A stretch of DNA of 64,000 nucleotides from Clavaria fumosa (lineage: Eukaryota > Basidiomycota > Agaricomycetes > Agaricales > Clavariaceae). The notes under the pieces are model-generated. The model was given only the letters and a program-made list of their open reading frames with translations, ran no database searches and was not told the DNA's origin. Positions 11,739 to 23,777 of this stretch are shown piece after piece. The position numbers and the translations under genes are program-made. The DNA is taken from contig OX637803.1 of assembly GCA_951802425.1 (NCBI GenBank), forward strand, positions 2,728,001 to 2,792,000. The letters run 5' to 3'. Every line of letters starts with the position of its first letter. The stretch's first letter is position 1.

Positions 11739-12060
11739 GTGATCACCACAGGTAACCTGTGGGTTTTGCACAGGTTTTGAGTAAACAGGATTGTAGCCCT
11801 TCATTTCTTGATGAAATTTTTTAATTAAAAAAAGCATTCAAAATGATCCAGAATTGACTGAGATATGGACAGTACAAGTTTTATGGCTGAAGCTTCAGTT
11901 TGGAAGCTTCAGCCATAAAACTTGTACTGTCCATATCTCAGTCAATTCTGGATCATTTTGAATGCTTTTTTTAATTAAAAAATTTCATCAAGAAATGAAG
12001 GGCTAAAATCCTGTTTACTCAAAACCTGTGCAAAACCCACAGGTTACCTGTGGTGATCAC
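11739..12060. mobile_element. fold-back (near-perfect palindrome) MITE with TA duplication
   Basis: The whole 322 bp is an inverted repeat with arms of about 155-160 bp meeting at GAAGCTTCAGTTTGGAAGCTTC (about 11889-11910). The ends are GTGATCACC and GGTGATCAC. It is flanked by TA at 11737-11738 and 12061-12062. The arms differ at only a few bases (for example G versus T near 11795 and 12005), so it is young or gene-converted. TA duplications suggest mobilisation by a Tc1/mariner-type transposase. It sits inside the minisatellite, 20 bp outside the giant element. Confidence 0.85.
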
Positions 12061-13352
12061 TAAATCTAAGTGATATTAAACCACCCCCTATCCAAAAGGC
12101 CTAGCCGATTTTGACTGATGCCCTTTTTATGGGCCCAGCCGATCGTCGGCCGAGATATAGCTTTATAGGCTTGGCCGATCAACTTGATATACCAAAATCC
12201 TGCCAGGCATACAGGGATCCCATGGTAATGATGATACCCTTTCAAAAGGGCTGGCCGACACCCATTTTAGGAACCAGTGTAGAGGGTCTGAAGCACCCTA
12301 TTCAAACATTTCTCTCACTTACATGACAAATTAGATCAAAAAGCTGGGGATAAAGCATATGCACAAGATTAGGAAGCAAAGATCAGATGTGCTATTTGAT
12401 AGATATGTAAATTACAAGGTCATCTGCATCATTTGAGACTCCTTATCATCTGAGACTCCTCCATGACAACTTAACATAGTTGGGTGAGATGAAAACAAAT
12501 ATGCCTTCCAATAGGTCTTCAAAGGGTAGAAGCAAATGTACCAATCGAATATGCAATGGAGCCATTATAAACTAGAGTGAAATGTGGTTGTCAACTGAGT
12601 CAGGATATTCTTTGGAAAAGGATGGGCCTTAATATCCTTTCTGAAGAGTATTCAAATCCACTTTGAATACGTGTTCTAAAGGAGAATGTATTGTTATTGT
12701 TCAAATATTCTTGCAATGTAGAAGTTGTGCATGTGAGTCTGTTATCACACCTTGTGATTATATCATTCTGTGGCTGTGCCCGGAATCCCGGGTGTGACAG
12801 TCACACTGTGACCAACTCTGCATAAGAGTATTCAAATCCACTTTGAATATGTGTTCTAAAGAAGAGGAGAATGTATTAGAATTGTTCAGGATGAGCCTTT
12901 GTACATAAAAATGATCCATTGTGGTCTAGAATTAAATTGAGGAAGTGATGCAAAGCAGTATATAATCTGATATTCCTTATAAAGAGACAAACCATTATAA
13001 AAGGACCCACATATGTGGTTCAATGGGGCACACTCCACCTTCAACAATCTAGTGGGAATAATGAAGGAGGATATTATTATCAGATATTGCTTATAAAGGT
13101 ATGAATCTTCTGAACAGCATGATGCATCTAATAACAAGACTCAAATATGCTTTCTGATAGGCACAGGTTCTTCAATGATGTAATGCAAAGCTGACTGATT
13201 CAGGAAGTGGATCATTATCTGAAATTCCTTAGAAAGGGCCAAACTATAGGCACCACAAAAGGACAGATTGCAAAGAATTATTAGGACCTAGTGAGACATC
13301 ATGCAGATTGATATGCACTACAAATGACTGTCACCAGTGTCAAGGATGATTT

Positions 13353-15463
13353 TCAGTGCTTCACCCTTGGTCGCAGTACCTGCTTCTTGGCATCCATGGA
13401 AGCCCTCTCTCTAGCCCTGGTCCTATATTGCTTAGACCTCTCCTCCTCCTCTTCATCATGGTATACCCTTTTCCTCTTGGGCAGGCTGGGCCCTGCCTCC
13501 TTGTGGATCTGAACTGCCATATGAGCAACAAGGCCATGAACATCTCTATGCACACCCACATCATCCCACATCCCTTGTTCTCCTGTCCAAAATTCCATTA
13601 TCTGTATTGTATTTATGCTGGACTGGAAAATTCTCACCTGGATGTTGCCTGTCATGGTCACCTTCTAACCCATTCCCCTCAATACCATCACCCCTTCGCA
13701 TATCCACCTGCTTGCTCAGACAGGATTCTTCTGCATCACTATCAGGGGGAACAGAAGCCTCAACCCTATCATCATTATCCCCATCATAGATGCACCCCGA
13801 ATCACTGTCTGACTCATCTGAGCCAATGTCTTCACTATGTGCATTTCAAATGTGCATTGATGATGATGATGATGATGATGATAATGATGATATGAGAACA
13901 CTCACTCAGTACTGATATGGACAGGCTGGACCTCTCGTTCTTTCCCCTTCTTGAGGGAGAGCCTCTTCACCTCTTTGTCAGATGACAATGATGGCTCTTG
14001 TTCAGGTTGCTGGTGATAGTTGACTAGATGCCTTGATGGCTTCCCTCTCTGGTGCTGTGGGAGAACATATTGAAACCGTAATATTTTCTGGCCCAAAGTC
14101 TGTCGGTGATGCAGGAAATCACAGAGCCTTCTGACATCGACATATTGCATTTTTGAAGGCTCGCGAATTTGCATTCCCTCTGGAAGGTATTCATGAGGAA
14201 TAAACTTGTGTGGAGCATCAGCTATCAGTTGCCAAGGGACAGCAACCTTCTTGTTTTTTGTTGTATTGCCTACATGTTGGAAGTAACTTGTCAGACTTGG
14301 ACTATTGAGCAAGACAGACTCACGATAAGTGATAGTAAAAAATGACCGCAAAATTTCTTTGAGTTGTGCGAGTGGTAGGTTGAGTTCCAAAGGAAGAATG
14401 GGCCATCCCTCATGATCTGTTAGCAAATCCCATGGCACACTAATATCTCTTCCTTTCCTTGATAGCATCTCCTCTTCATCAACAAAAGGCTTCCTTTGTA
14501 ACTCATCTGAAATCCTGTCAGTACTTCCCCAACCTTGGCTTCACATCATTTTCTCACCATTCCATGTCTCAGCCAAATATTTATCCCACTCCTCCCACAC
14601 CTCACAACCAACTTTGTGAAATTGTACCTTGAACCCACTAGTCACAGGTCCAGGGGTCTGAATCCTGGAGCATGTATACAGAGAATTAATCTGATGGACC
14701 AGTGGGCATGCAATTGAGACTCACTTTGCCTTCTTTATATTCCCTTTCTCATCTTGCCAGCCAGTCAACATAAATAATTCAACACCCATCTGCTCCTTTG
14801 CAAAACGGGCAAACTTCAGGGCCTCATGCATAAATTTGCGAGAAGCCAATCTCCAAGCAACATTTCAGCCATTCTACTGGTTGAGAAAGGTAAATTAAAA
14901 TACTCACTCTCTCTGCACAGGAACTGGGACAGGCTCCCTATTCCATTTCTCCACCAACCCCATGTATTTCTGATGCTCCTCTTGTGTTAGCTCTTGACAA
15001 ATCTCAGTCCTAGCACGACGATATGAGCTGAGGAACTGGACTGATCCCCTCTCAGCATTTGACAACTCCTGGGCCCTGGCATTGATAATCCCCTTCTTGC
15101 ACTGCTCCACAACACGCTGGAGGGTCCACCTCTGTCGTTTGCTGAACTGAAGGCCTTGGTTGCCATCATCTTCTGAACCAGAAGACTCCTCCCCTCCACT
15201 GACAGCCCTGCGGTTATTGTGGAGCCAATTGCGAATTTTCTATGAACAGACAAACATCAAATCAACTCAGGAGACACATAAAATGCATAGGTTACGGTGC
15301 TAAGATCCTCTGGGACACATTTGTTGTCCTGCTCAGCTGAATCCTTGATTTTTGCTTTGATTTGCTTGACAATTTCGAGGCGGTCTTTTGAGTTTGCCTG
15401 TCTGTAGGCTACAAGACTTTCTGTGAGTATTTTGGTATACTCTGGGGTCGTCCACCTTGTCAT
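13353..15463 (-). CDS. HMG-like, acidic nuclear protein of the KDZ element, left copy (intact)
   Basis: Multi-exon gene starting at the ATG at 15463 (MTRWTTPEYTKILTES). Exon 1 ends near PEDLST at a GTAACC donor. Exon 2 starts KIRNWLHNNRR and has the helical segment FLSSYRRARTEICQEL...YMGLVEKWN, which resembles the third-helix region of HMG boxes. Later exons include VQFHKVGCEVWEEWDKYLAE and SVPWDLLTDHEGWPILPLEL. The C-terminus is acidic (SDESDSDSG), then basic (PKRKRVYHDEEEEE...RERASMDAKK), ending at RPRVKH, stop 13353-13355. All exon phases I checked join in this copy. KDZ elements are known to encode a divergent HMG protein, and this is the best candidate, probably binding DNA in the nucleus. 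The HMG assignment is from spacing and character, not a clear match. Confidence 0.65.
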
Positions 15464-15564
15464 TTTCTTTGCTGCCTAACTGATAAAGCAGTGGCGTTGT
15501 TGGGAAGCAAGAGGTGGTGTGTCACGTGAGTCACTTGTCACGCGTTGTGACTGTGACTTGCTGA

Positions 15565-15606
15565 GGCTGTGCCCGGGACCCCGGGTGTGACAGTTACACT
15601 GTGACC
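15565..15606 (-). promoter_or_regulatory. CCCGGG dyad motif about 100 bp upstream of HMG-like gene (left)
   Basis: Contains TGCCCGGGACCCCGGGTG followed by GACAGTTACACTGTGACC. The same compound motif lies upstream of the right copy (34522-34563), at 34015-34053, at 12772-12813, and in diverged form upstream of the JmjC gene (20157-20209). Confidence 0.55.
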
Positions 15607-15834
15607 GTAACTCTCCATAACAATATGCAAAATGTCCTTTGAGTATGTGAGCCTTGTGTATTTTTTTAATGTACAAAATTCCACAGCAGTCACATCTCAC
15701 AGCCATTACGAACTGTTAGTTTCTTTCAAAAAAAGTAAATGCATATATACATCAAGCAAGGGTTCCGATGACTCAGTCGGTGCTTCCTAGTACATGTGCT
15801 CTATTCTATGTCTAATCAAAATCAATGGCTAGGG

Positions 15835-18800
15835 TCAGGCATTGAAACTGCGCCTCTGTCTCACACGGACCATCCATTCCATGTCTGAATTATCTGTTGT
15901 ATTGATTAGAAAATCTGCTGCGTCTAGATGAAAGTATATAATGAAACACATACCATCATGCGGGGAGAGGGGCCTCTTAGAACGTATTGTCCCCAACTCA
16001 GAACGGTCATCTCCTGCATCACTGTCCTCTTGCTCTTCTTCAGAGACCTGTTCATAAATTGGATCGTCCAGCAAATCTTCCAGCTCCGTCCAAACCTGAG
16101 TATTGTTGCGGGGAAATATGTGGAAGTCAGGGCCATCCCAGGAGAACCAATTACCAGCACTGGTATCGTCATGGAGCAACTTCTGGAAGGCATCCAGAAG
16201 GTCTTGCCAGTCTTTCCGAAGGTGCTCAAGCACTGCTGCAATCACCTGCTGTGCAGTGATTGTGAGTGGTGCCTTTTTCTCCCACCTTTTCATGTAAGAA
16301 CAAAGTGCCGCACCAAACTGGATGAGCAATTTGTAGAAGAGATATGATGGGTTCACCCCTTGACCACCAATCTCAAGAATGTATCGTTCGATGAACCAGC
16401 TCTGGAAGATGCGGTATCGCCACATCGCAACGTTTTGCTCTTCAAGTATTTCAGGCGGTGGTTTCCTCCCATGTGACTTGAGGCCAAGGGCTATCGCAAA
16501 TTCAAGCATGTTCCCCACCATGATAATATCGAGGAGTCCATGTCTTGTTGTGACATCGGGGATGTGAACAAGTGCCTCACCAAATGCTAAAACAATTATC
16601 AGATGACATACATAATGATGGAGAGATTCTACCATATTTGGATTTCCCCGTGACGTAGTGCTCAACCCAGACTGCCATCATCTTGCACAAGTATGTGGTC
16701 GTCGATTGGTGCTCTTGATTGGTGATTATCGGGTTGAGCACAAACGTATGCAGGGCTGAAGCACAGCTGCGAGCTATCGTGGATGCGGAATAAAAGTGCC
16801 GGCCGTAAACAATCGTCGGCTCTGGGCCAAGCACAAAATGGAGTGTGCCAGGACACATGAAACTGTAGGATTGTCAGTAAATATTGCACGTGATAATTAT
16901 TGCAACTCACAAAATATCTCCTGTCTTCAGGTGTATAGCCTCCGCACATAAAAATTCTTTTCCGGTGCTACAATCACCCCAACTGAGGGGGAAGGCATGC
17001 GTCGAAAAGATATTGCCGTGATAGTCGTAGTCTTCTGCGTCTGTACGGCGGCGCATCACCACCCACCACTTTGACCCTGACATGACAGTCGAAACAACTG
17101 CAAGGCCAACATCATCAATATGGGGCATGCTGATGGTCCCACCAGTGGCTGCAATGCCCCAGATCAGGTCGTCTTTGTCAGGTTGGTTTGCGAAGCCATC
17201 CATCTTTTGGGTTTGGTGGCGTGCCCACTCATGAGTTGCAAAAGCGCTGATTTAGTTATTGTTTCAGTTGTCATGTGTCAGAGCAACAAATGGGACATGC
17301 CTGAATCGAGGTGGTGGAGGGAGGCTGAGGCTTCCCATCAGGAAGTCAAGGCCATTCAAAATCCGTCGTTTTGTAATATCACGTGTTGACTCCAGCAAAT
17401 CGTGGAGTGTCCCAGTGCGGAGCAGATTTGCATCAGAGTGCTTTTGCATCTCTGCAACTATAGAAGCTGACTTAGATGAATCAACTTGAAAAATATTTTA
17501 GACTCACCTTGGAACACACATTCCTGATGTAGAGGAGCCAATGTCGATAATCCCTCCTCATCAAAGTCGAGGGTTGAAATTGGCGTATTCGTAATAAGAA
17601 TATGTCGACGACGGAACACCTCTTGAATTTCCAGACTAGTCATCTTCATGAACTCAGTCCAGGTTGTGACAAATATCGCAGACGCATCTGGATGGAATGT
17701 TCGTGACCTGGCAGTTGGAAGACGATGCTTAGGGACCTGATTGACATATTCCTCTTCGACCATTTCTATTATGTCCGTTAGGACAGGATACTCGCAGAAT
17801 GCCTGCTTTATTTTGAGAGATATCCATGAAAAAAAGTGTTAAACGTACTGAATCTGAAGTCGTGAAATGCTCATAGACGGTTGGCTCCGTATCAGGATTT
17901 GCATCATACATTTTGACTTTGATGGAGTGATTCTCCATCTGCATTGTGTGAATTAAAATATTACGCAGTAGTTGAGATTTTGCTTACCTTGGGGAGGGGT
18001 AAAGAGGAGAGCTCCTCCACTTTCTCTACGTGCTAAATAAAACAATTCAATCAGCATTTGTTGGGGTGTCAATATAAGTCATACCTTGACCGTCAGGTCA
18101 ATGATACTCCGAATTGGCTTCAAGGCAGCCTTTCTACCCTGGTGGATGGGTCCAGGTGGCTTTGTCTTGCCTTGGCCCACATGTGTATCCTGTGTCGCCT
18201 TTCCTCGTCACAGCTTCCTCATCGGGGATCAACTCGTCATCCTTATTCTCCTGGTCTGATTCATGCCGGAGTCTCTTTGCTGCCCTTCGTGTTGGACGAT
18301 GAACCTCGTGTTTCAGTGGCTTCTCCAATGCACCTTCAGCTTCTTCAGCGTCTTGAGTGTCTGAGAGCTCCTGCTGGTCGTATTCGAGCATGGGGAAAAT
18401 TGGTGTTTGCTCAATCAGACCTGCTTCATGAGCAGAAGTGACGCCCTGGGGATCTGCTTCCAGAGCAGGAATGATGTCTTCGACATGCTCCAGGGGACCA
18501 GCTTCAGGAGCAATGATGGGCTCTGCTTCTTCTTCGATGGAACATGGTTCGGGAGCTGTGATGACACGTTGGACTTGCCCTTTCTTTGCAGTCAGTTTCA
18601 TTCAGGGACGAAAAGATCAAAATAACATACGGGATGGAGAATACCAATCCATCTGAATTTCTGGCCCCTTGAACTGCACCTGAAGGTCTTGAAACGCTGT
18701 AAGGAAGCCATTCAGGGCCGCTGATGAGTCGCCGGTGATGCTTGTTTGCATCAGAGCTCTCCACAGTGCTTTCTCTGTCAATCCCAAAAACGCAGGCTTT

Positions 18801-20082
18801 TCGTTACCCAAGTACATTGCAGTCTATATTGCCTGTTTCGTAAACACAATCTGACATAAAAATGAGGCACTCACCGATACCAAGAAACTTCGTCGCAGTT
18901 GCGACTGGTCAAATGCCCTTGTTGTCAGGGCAAAAAGGGGACTGACAGAGAGGCAGTAGTGGAAGAGTCCGCGCACATGCTTGAAGAGCATCGGGCCAAG
19001 ACGTGGATCTGTGAGCCTTGAGACAAGGCTGGAAGACAGAGGAAGACCCTCGCTTTCTAATTGTCTGTGTGAAAAAACTTAGTTGGAAATTTGGATAAGG
19101 CAAACTATGTTGCTCTCACTCATTTAAAATATTGACCCAGTCCTGGGTCGACTCAGCAAAACCTGTGGCATTATTCTGAGAGATTGTTAGTTATAATTCC
19201 CAACAAAAAAATTGCTGGACACAAACCAAGCCAAACCAAGTGATGGCAAATGCCATCATCTCAAAGTTTAGAAGTACGGACTTGACCTGGATGTCTCGCA
19301 TTCGTTCCAGGCCCCCACCAAAGAACTTTACAGCTTTGATCAGTTGTTCCTGCTTTGGCGAAGGGTGTGCAGGAAGGGAGGTGCCAAAATACGCCGCAGA
19401 ATTCGTCAATGGATCCATGGCTTGAAAGCTTTGAGACCCCTGTGCTTTTTCAATGGGCTTGAGCCAATCCTTAATGGTACCAATATACTATGAAAGATAA
19501 GAAACTTGGAATAAGGGAAAGAAATTTAACGCACATCGCTAAACTTCTTGGGCATCTTAGGCAATTCAGATCGAGGCATTAGCTGGGATGGAGAAGCCTC
19601 AACAATCGAAAATGCCAAGCGGTCCAAAAGGGCATGACGAAAAACAAAATGAGCAGCGCTCATGAGAGCCGATGTGTCGTGTTTCTCCCATTTCTCTCTG
19701 CTAACCAAGTCACTGTATGATGCCCGGAAGTATTCGTTGACTGCTCTTTCCTTCTTCAGTGCCGTGCTTCCAGGTCCAAAACGATCCAAAGACTGAGCGA
19801 TCGACTAGACGATTAGCTTTGATAAGCAAATAATCCTAAGTTTATAAGTTTGAATTGAACCTTGCAGAGGGAAACTTGCTCCTCTCCTAAGTTGTGGTGC
19901 TGTCCCAGCCAAGTAGCAATGTTGCTTTCCAGAAGTCCAGGCTTCATGATGATGTCGGTCAACCAAGGATAGTTTTGGAAAACAGCACTCGTGCGGACTG
20001 TTTGGGGATCGAAGATGGTGAGCAATGCTGAAGTCGACATTTTGCTTGTCGAGGAAGAGGATTTGTTCATCGAAGTAGACAT
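15835..20082 (-). CDS. JmjC-type 2-oxoglutarate/Fe(II) oxygenase, large multi-exon gene
   Basis: Starts at the ATG at 20082 (MSTSMNKSSSSTSKM) and ends at TGA 15835-15837, with about ten or more short introns. An N-terminal helical region leads to an acidic linker (18600-18270, rich in Glu, Pro and Ala) with a bipartite basic stretch RPTRRAAKRLRHES, likely a nuclear signal. The catalytic part lies at 17200-16580: WGIAATGGTISMPHIDDVG supplies an H-x-D iron motif (His 17120-17122, Asp 17114-17116), then SGSKWWVVMRRRT. After GDIL and an intron comes FMCPGTLHFVLGPEP with the second iron His (16838-16840). This order is that of JmjC domains, which hydroxylate or demethylate proteins such as histones. 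The C-terminal exon (16665-15900) is helical and acidic. The substrate cannot be told from sequence. Confidence 0.72.
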
Positions 20083-20156
20083 TGAAGTGTGGTTTGGGAG
20101 TAAGTTCAAGTACGTAACAAGGATTCAAGTACTAAAAAAGGATGAAATTGACGGTG

Positions 20157-20209
20157 GCAGTGCCCGGGATCCCCACTGTTACATGTCACACCTGTTACAC
20201 TGTCACGGG
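20157..20209 (-). promoter_or_regulatory. diverged CCCGGG/CACTGTGAC motif upstream of JmjC gene
   Basis: Reads GTGCCCGGGATCCCCACTGT and then CACACCTGTTACACTGTCAC, 75-130 bp before the JmjC start codon. It is similar to the motif upstream of the HMG-like genes. Confidence 0.4.
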
Positions 20210-22384
20210 CCTCTGCTCTTGTGCTTCTGCTTGAAATCTGAATGTAGCACAATCTGGGTGGTCTCCCTCTAATGACATGGAAGTGTATGAGCACAGAAGG
20301 CTCCGAAATGAAAGGAAAGGTAACATGAGAAAAATAATGTCATTTGTAGTACAATTTTCAGCGATATCAGCACTAGGCGTCCCTGCTGGATGACACCTTC
20401 CTGTCCTTGGAGACTTCCTCCACCTCCTGACCACCGTCATCCCCTGTTGCATTACATCACCCCCATCTCATCACTCCCTGCCCTGCCGCCACCCCTGATT
20501 GGTCTGCTTCATCATGTGTCTGATGGGGCAGGGAACGGCCTGCTCCCTGCCCCGCCATGGTCCCCGCCCTGCCATGCTCCTCATCTGCCACACTCCCTGC
20601 CCGGTCGCGCTCCCCGCCCTGCTGCCACCCTCGATCTGTCATGCATCACCGCCATGCTGCTGCCCCTGCTCCATCCTCCCTGCTGCCACCTCTGTTCCTC
20701 CATGCCTTGCTACCGTCCCTGATCCCTGACCCGCTTCCCATCCTGACCTGCTTGTCGCCAACCAATTCTGTGACCTGCTCGTCGCCCACCCATTCCCCGC
20801 CCTGCTGCCACCCCGGTTCCACATTCCACACCCTGCTGCCATTCCCTGCCCTGCTGCTCCTACTGCCACTCTCCGCCCAGCCGCTCCTTGCCCAATGGCC
20901 CCAGTCCCTGCCATTGGTCTATGACCACTGTTGGGGGCTTGGGCCATTATCACTGCATGCTGCCGCGCCACCGCTGCCGCCGCCGTCCTCGTCGTCCTTG
21001 CTGGCCGTGCCAATGCTGCTGCTGCTGCGCCGCCGCCACCGTCGTCATTGCTGGCCATGCAGCCGTCACGATCGTCACTATTGATGGCCACTGCTGTCGT
21101 CGTCGTTGTCGTCGCTGGCCACGTAGCCATCATTGTTGCTGCTGCTGCCGCTGCCGCAATGGCCCCAGTCCCTGACATTGGTCTATGACCACTGTTGGGG
21201 GCTTGGGCCATTTCTGCCGCATGCTGCTGTGCCGCCGCCGCCGCCGCCGTCGTCATCGCTGGCCGCTGCTGCTGCCGCCGTTGTCGTCGTCACTGGCCAT
21301 GCAGCCGCCGCCGCCACCACTGTCATCACCGCCGTCGTTGCTGGCCATGCAACCATCGTTGTCGTTGTCGTTGATGCTGCCGCCGTGGTTGCCGTGAGGC
21401 TGAAAGAGTAGCAAGGGGAGAAGGGGGATGGGATAACAACGCACCATTGCTGACATGAGGTTGGGAGTGGGCAGTAAGGCAGGGTTGGTGTAGGCAGAGT
21501 ACAGGGTGCACCAGATGGCATATGCAGGGCCCAGGCAGTGTGGATGGAACGCGGGGTGCGCCAGGTGTTGTGGATGGAGTGCAGGGTGTGCTAAGCGGTG
21601 TGGGCAGGGTGCAGGGTGCACTAAGCGGCAGAAGCAGGGCACTGGGTGCACTGGAATTAGCAGAGCAGAGAGCGGGTGGTCGAGAAGCGGGTCAGACGCG
21701 GCAGAGCGAGGAGCGAGCAGGTGAGGCATGGCAGGAGTGAGCAGGGCAGTGAGAAGGCAACACGTGATCGTGTAATTTATTGAGATCATGTGACATATCA
21801 ATATAAACAAACAGAGCCAAATGTTGAATCGCCTTAGATATCAAACAAACAAACAAAAGATGGTCGCACCATCTTTTGTCTTCCGCTCCATCACCTCGCT
21901 CTCGTCCGCCTCATCACTCTCGTCCGCCTCGTCACTCTCGTCCGCCTCATCGCTCTTGTCCGCCTTGTTTCCCCTGTCTACCCGCCCACCGAGCCTCCTG
22001 CCACGCCGCCTGGGACATCTATTTTATGGTTCGTGATGGACAGGGACAGCATTCTCTGTGCGGCAACTGCAGTGCCGCACAGGGAATGCTGCCCTTGTCT
22101 GTCATCAGGTGTCTCTTAGCTCGACACCTGCAGAGGTGCGTGTATTCCAATGCGACTCATTATTGGTTGATGTGGTGCTCGTTGATGTGGTTTTTCAGAA
22201 TTTTATGTGAAGAGGGTGGCCGTATGGGCCTTTTGGTTTGGTGGCGGCTTAGATGCGAGCCGGCCCCAACCAACCCTCATTCATACCCACCTGGGGTGGC
22301 CAATTGGGCCAAGGATGTGAGTGTCGTCTATTATGCAGACGACCTCCCCCAACCCCTCATCATTGTAAGTGATTTTGCCTTGCT

Positions 22385-22620
22385 TGTGCTCATACCCTGG
22401 GGTTGCCATATGGGCTCCGAGATGGACTGCTAGCCGCCATGTGGTTACCATCCTCTCACCCCACTCATACCTTGGGGTTGCCGTATGGGCTCCGGGATGG
22501 ACTGCTAGCCGCCATGTGGTTAGCGTCCTCTCACCCCACTCATACCTTGGGGTTGCCGTATGGGCTCCGGGATGGACTGCTAGCCGCCATGTGGTTAGCG
22601 TCCTCCCACCCCAGTTTCTT
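22385..22620. repeat. tandem repeat, about 76-78 bp x 3
   Basis: Three consecutive copies of a unit containing TGGGGTTGCCGTATGGGCTC and TGGACTGCTAGCCGCCATGT. The second and third are nearly identical. Confidence 0.85.
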
Positions 22621-22932
22621 ACAGATTCCCTCTCTTATGGACAACAATCAGTAAGTCCGTTTTTTTTATCTACTCGAGACTGGGGGGAACTCTTGCTTCA
22701 GCGAAGTGGGGCACTGCTTAGATTGCAGTGCCCTCTTTGCAATGAAGCATATATTGCAATGTGAATGGCTAGTCAGAGGTGGATTTGGCCACCCATCCTC
22801 TGACGTAAATGCCTGACATGGTTTTCTTTTTGATACGTTTTACACTAGACTTGTAAATTATTTGTACTTGATGCTTTTTTTGAAATGAAGATGATATAAA
22901 GAAATCATACTGTAACTTATGCAGTTTTGCAG

Positions 22933-22950
22933 CCCTAACCCTAACCCTAA
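22933..22950. repeat. short interstitial telomere-like array (CCCTAA)3
   Basis: CCCTAACCCTAACCCTAA occurs within unique-looking DNA. It equals the TTAGGG repeat found at most basidiomycete telomeres. Confidence 0.85.
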
Positions 22951-23777
22951 GCAGGGCTAGTGGCTTCGAAGCCATGCACCCTCTGCTGTCATCACACATC
23001 CTGTGAAGGGAGTGTTTTACATCAGTTTACGCCATTTGTATGTGGCGGCAATGACAGTGGTGGCGGCTGCGGCTGCAGCATGCGGCATCAATGGCCCAAG
23101 CCCCCAACAGTGGTCACAGACCAATGGCGGGGACTGGGGCCATTGGTGGCAGCAGGGACAGGGCAGAAGCAGAGCGTCAGGGTGGGGAAAGGGAGCAGCG
23201 GTGGCAGCAGGGCAGGGTGGGACAGCATGGCAGTGGCAGGCATGCACAAGGTCTTGTCTCCGCAAGTATCCGCTACAGGGCCATAGCACGAATGCCAAGA
23301 GGGCACGACGGCACCAGTAGGTAAATACAAGGAGAGGAGAGCAGGTAGACACAAAGGGACAACTATAAACAAGTGAATGAGAATTATTATAGACACAAGT
23401 AAATGAGAGAACGTTTGAGCATTAGCCCTTCTCAACACTCATCATGCTCTCTTGATGCTTTGTCCCAGCCTTGGATATATTCTTGTTGTGCCTTTGTAAC
23501 TACACATACAGTAGTCTTTCCTGGTCTGAACATGTCTTGTTCCCCCTTTGTCCAATCATTGTACTTGCCTACCCTGGTAGTTATAGAAACTTCCTTCTTG
23601 TCTGAACTTATTGCTTCACACCTTGTTCTCCCCTCTGTCTAATCGTTGTGTGGTACCACTGTCGACTGAACCTCCCCTATTCAAGAGATGTAGTCTTGTA
23701 TTGTTGTAGTCAAGGTGATCTGGAAAACATTATATATGCATGACCCTCACTCTCTCTTAGTGCTTATCCCCCTCGCA

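Larger units (their letters stand above)
12081..15706. repeat. left long inverted repeat (about 3.6 kb)
   Basis: Reverse-complementary to 34423-37818 and near-identical through the exons of the HMG-like gene. It contains an extra block of about 185 bp at about 12685-12870 that the right copy lacks. That block is bounded by a direct repeat of AGAGTATTCAAATCCACTTT (about 12645 and 12826). Outer part 12081-13350 has no gene: it holds short imperfect repeats and GGCCGATC-type words near 12110-12260. Confidence 0.9.
20210..23777. other. repeat-rich spacer inside the giant element
   Basis: No gene recognised. 20400-21400 is pyrimidine-rich, then GCC/GCT triplet-rich. A block of about 60 bp around GGTCTATGACCACTGTTGGG occurs at about 20917 and 21180, and inverted at about 23085-23145. 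21480-21720 is a purine-rich GCAGGGTG repeat, and 21895-21960 an 18-bp TCGTCCGCCTCATCACTC-type repeat. 23400-23777 is CT-rich and probably the promoter of the H3-mimic gene. Open frames on both strands follow the triplet repeats and are not credible genes. Confidence 0.6.

Noticed and set aside
20400..21750. Long open frames on both strands (Ala/Pro/Leu- or Thr/Ala-rich)
   Set aside because: They follow triplet and pyrimidine repeats, appear on both strands at once and have no domain.
22933..22950. Chromosome end
   Set aside because: Only three telomere-like units with unique sequence on both sides.
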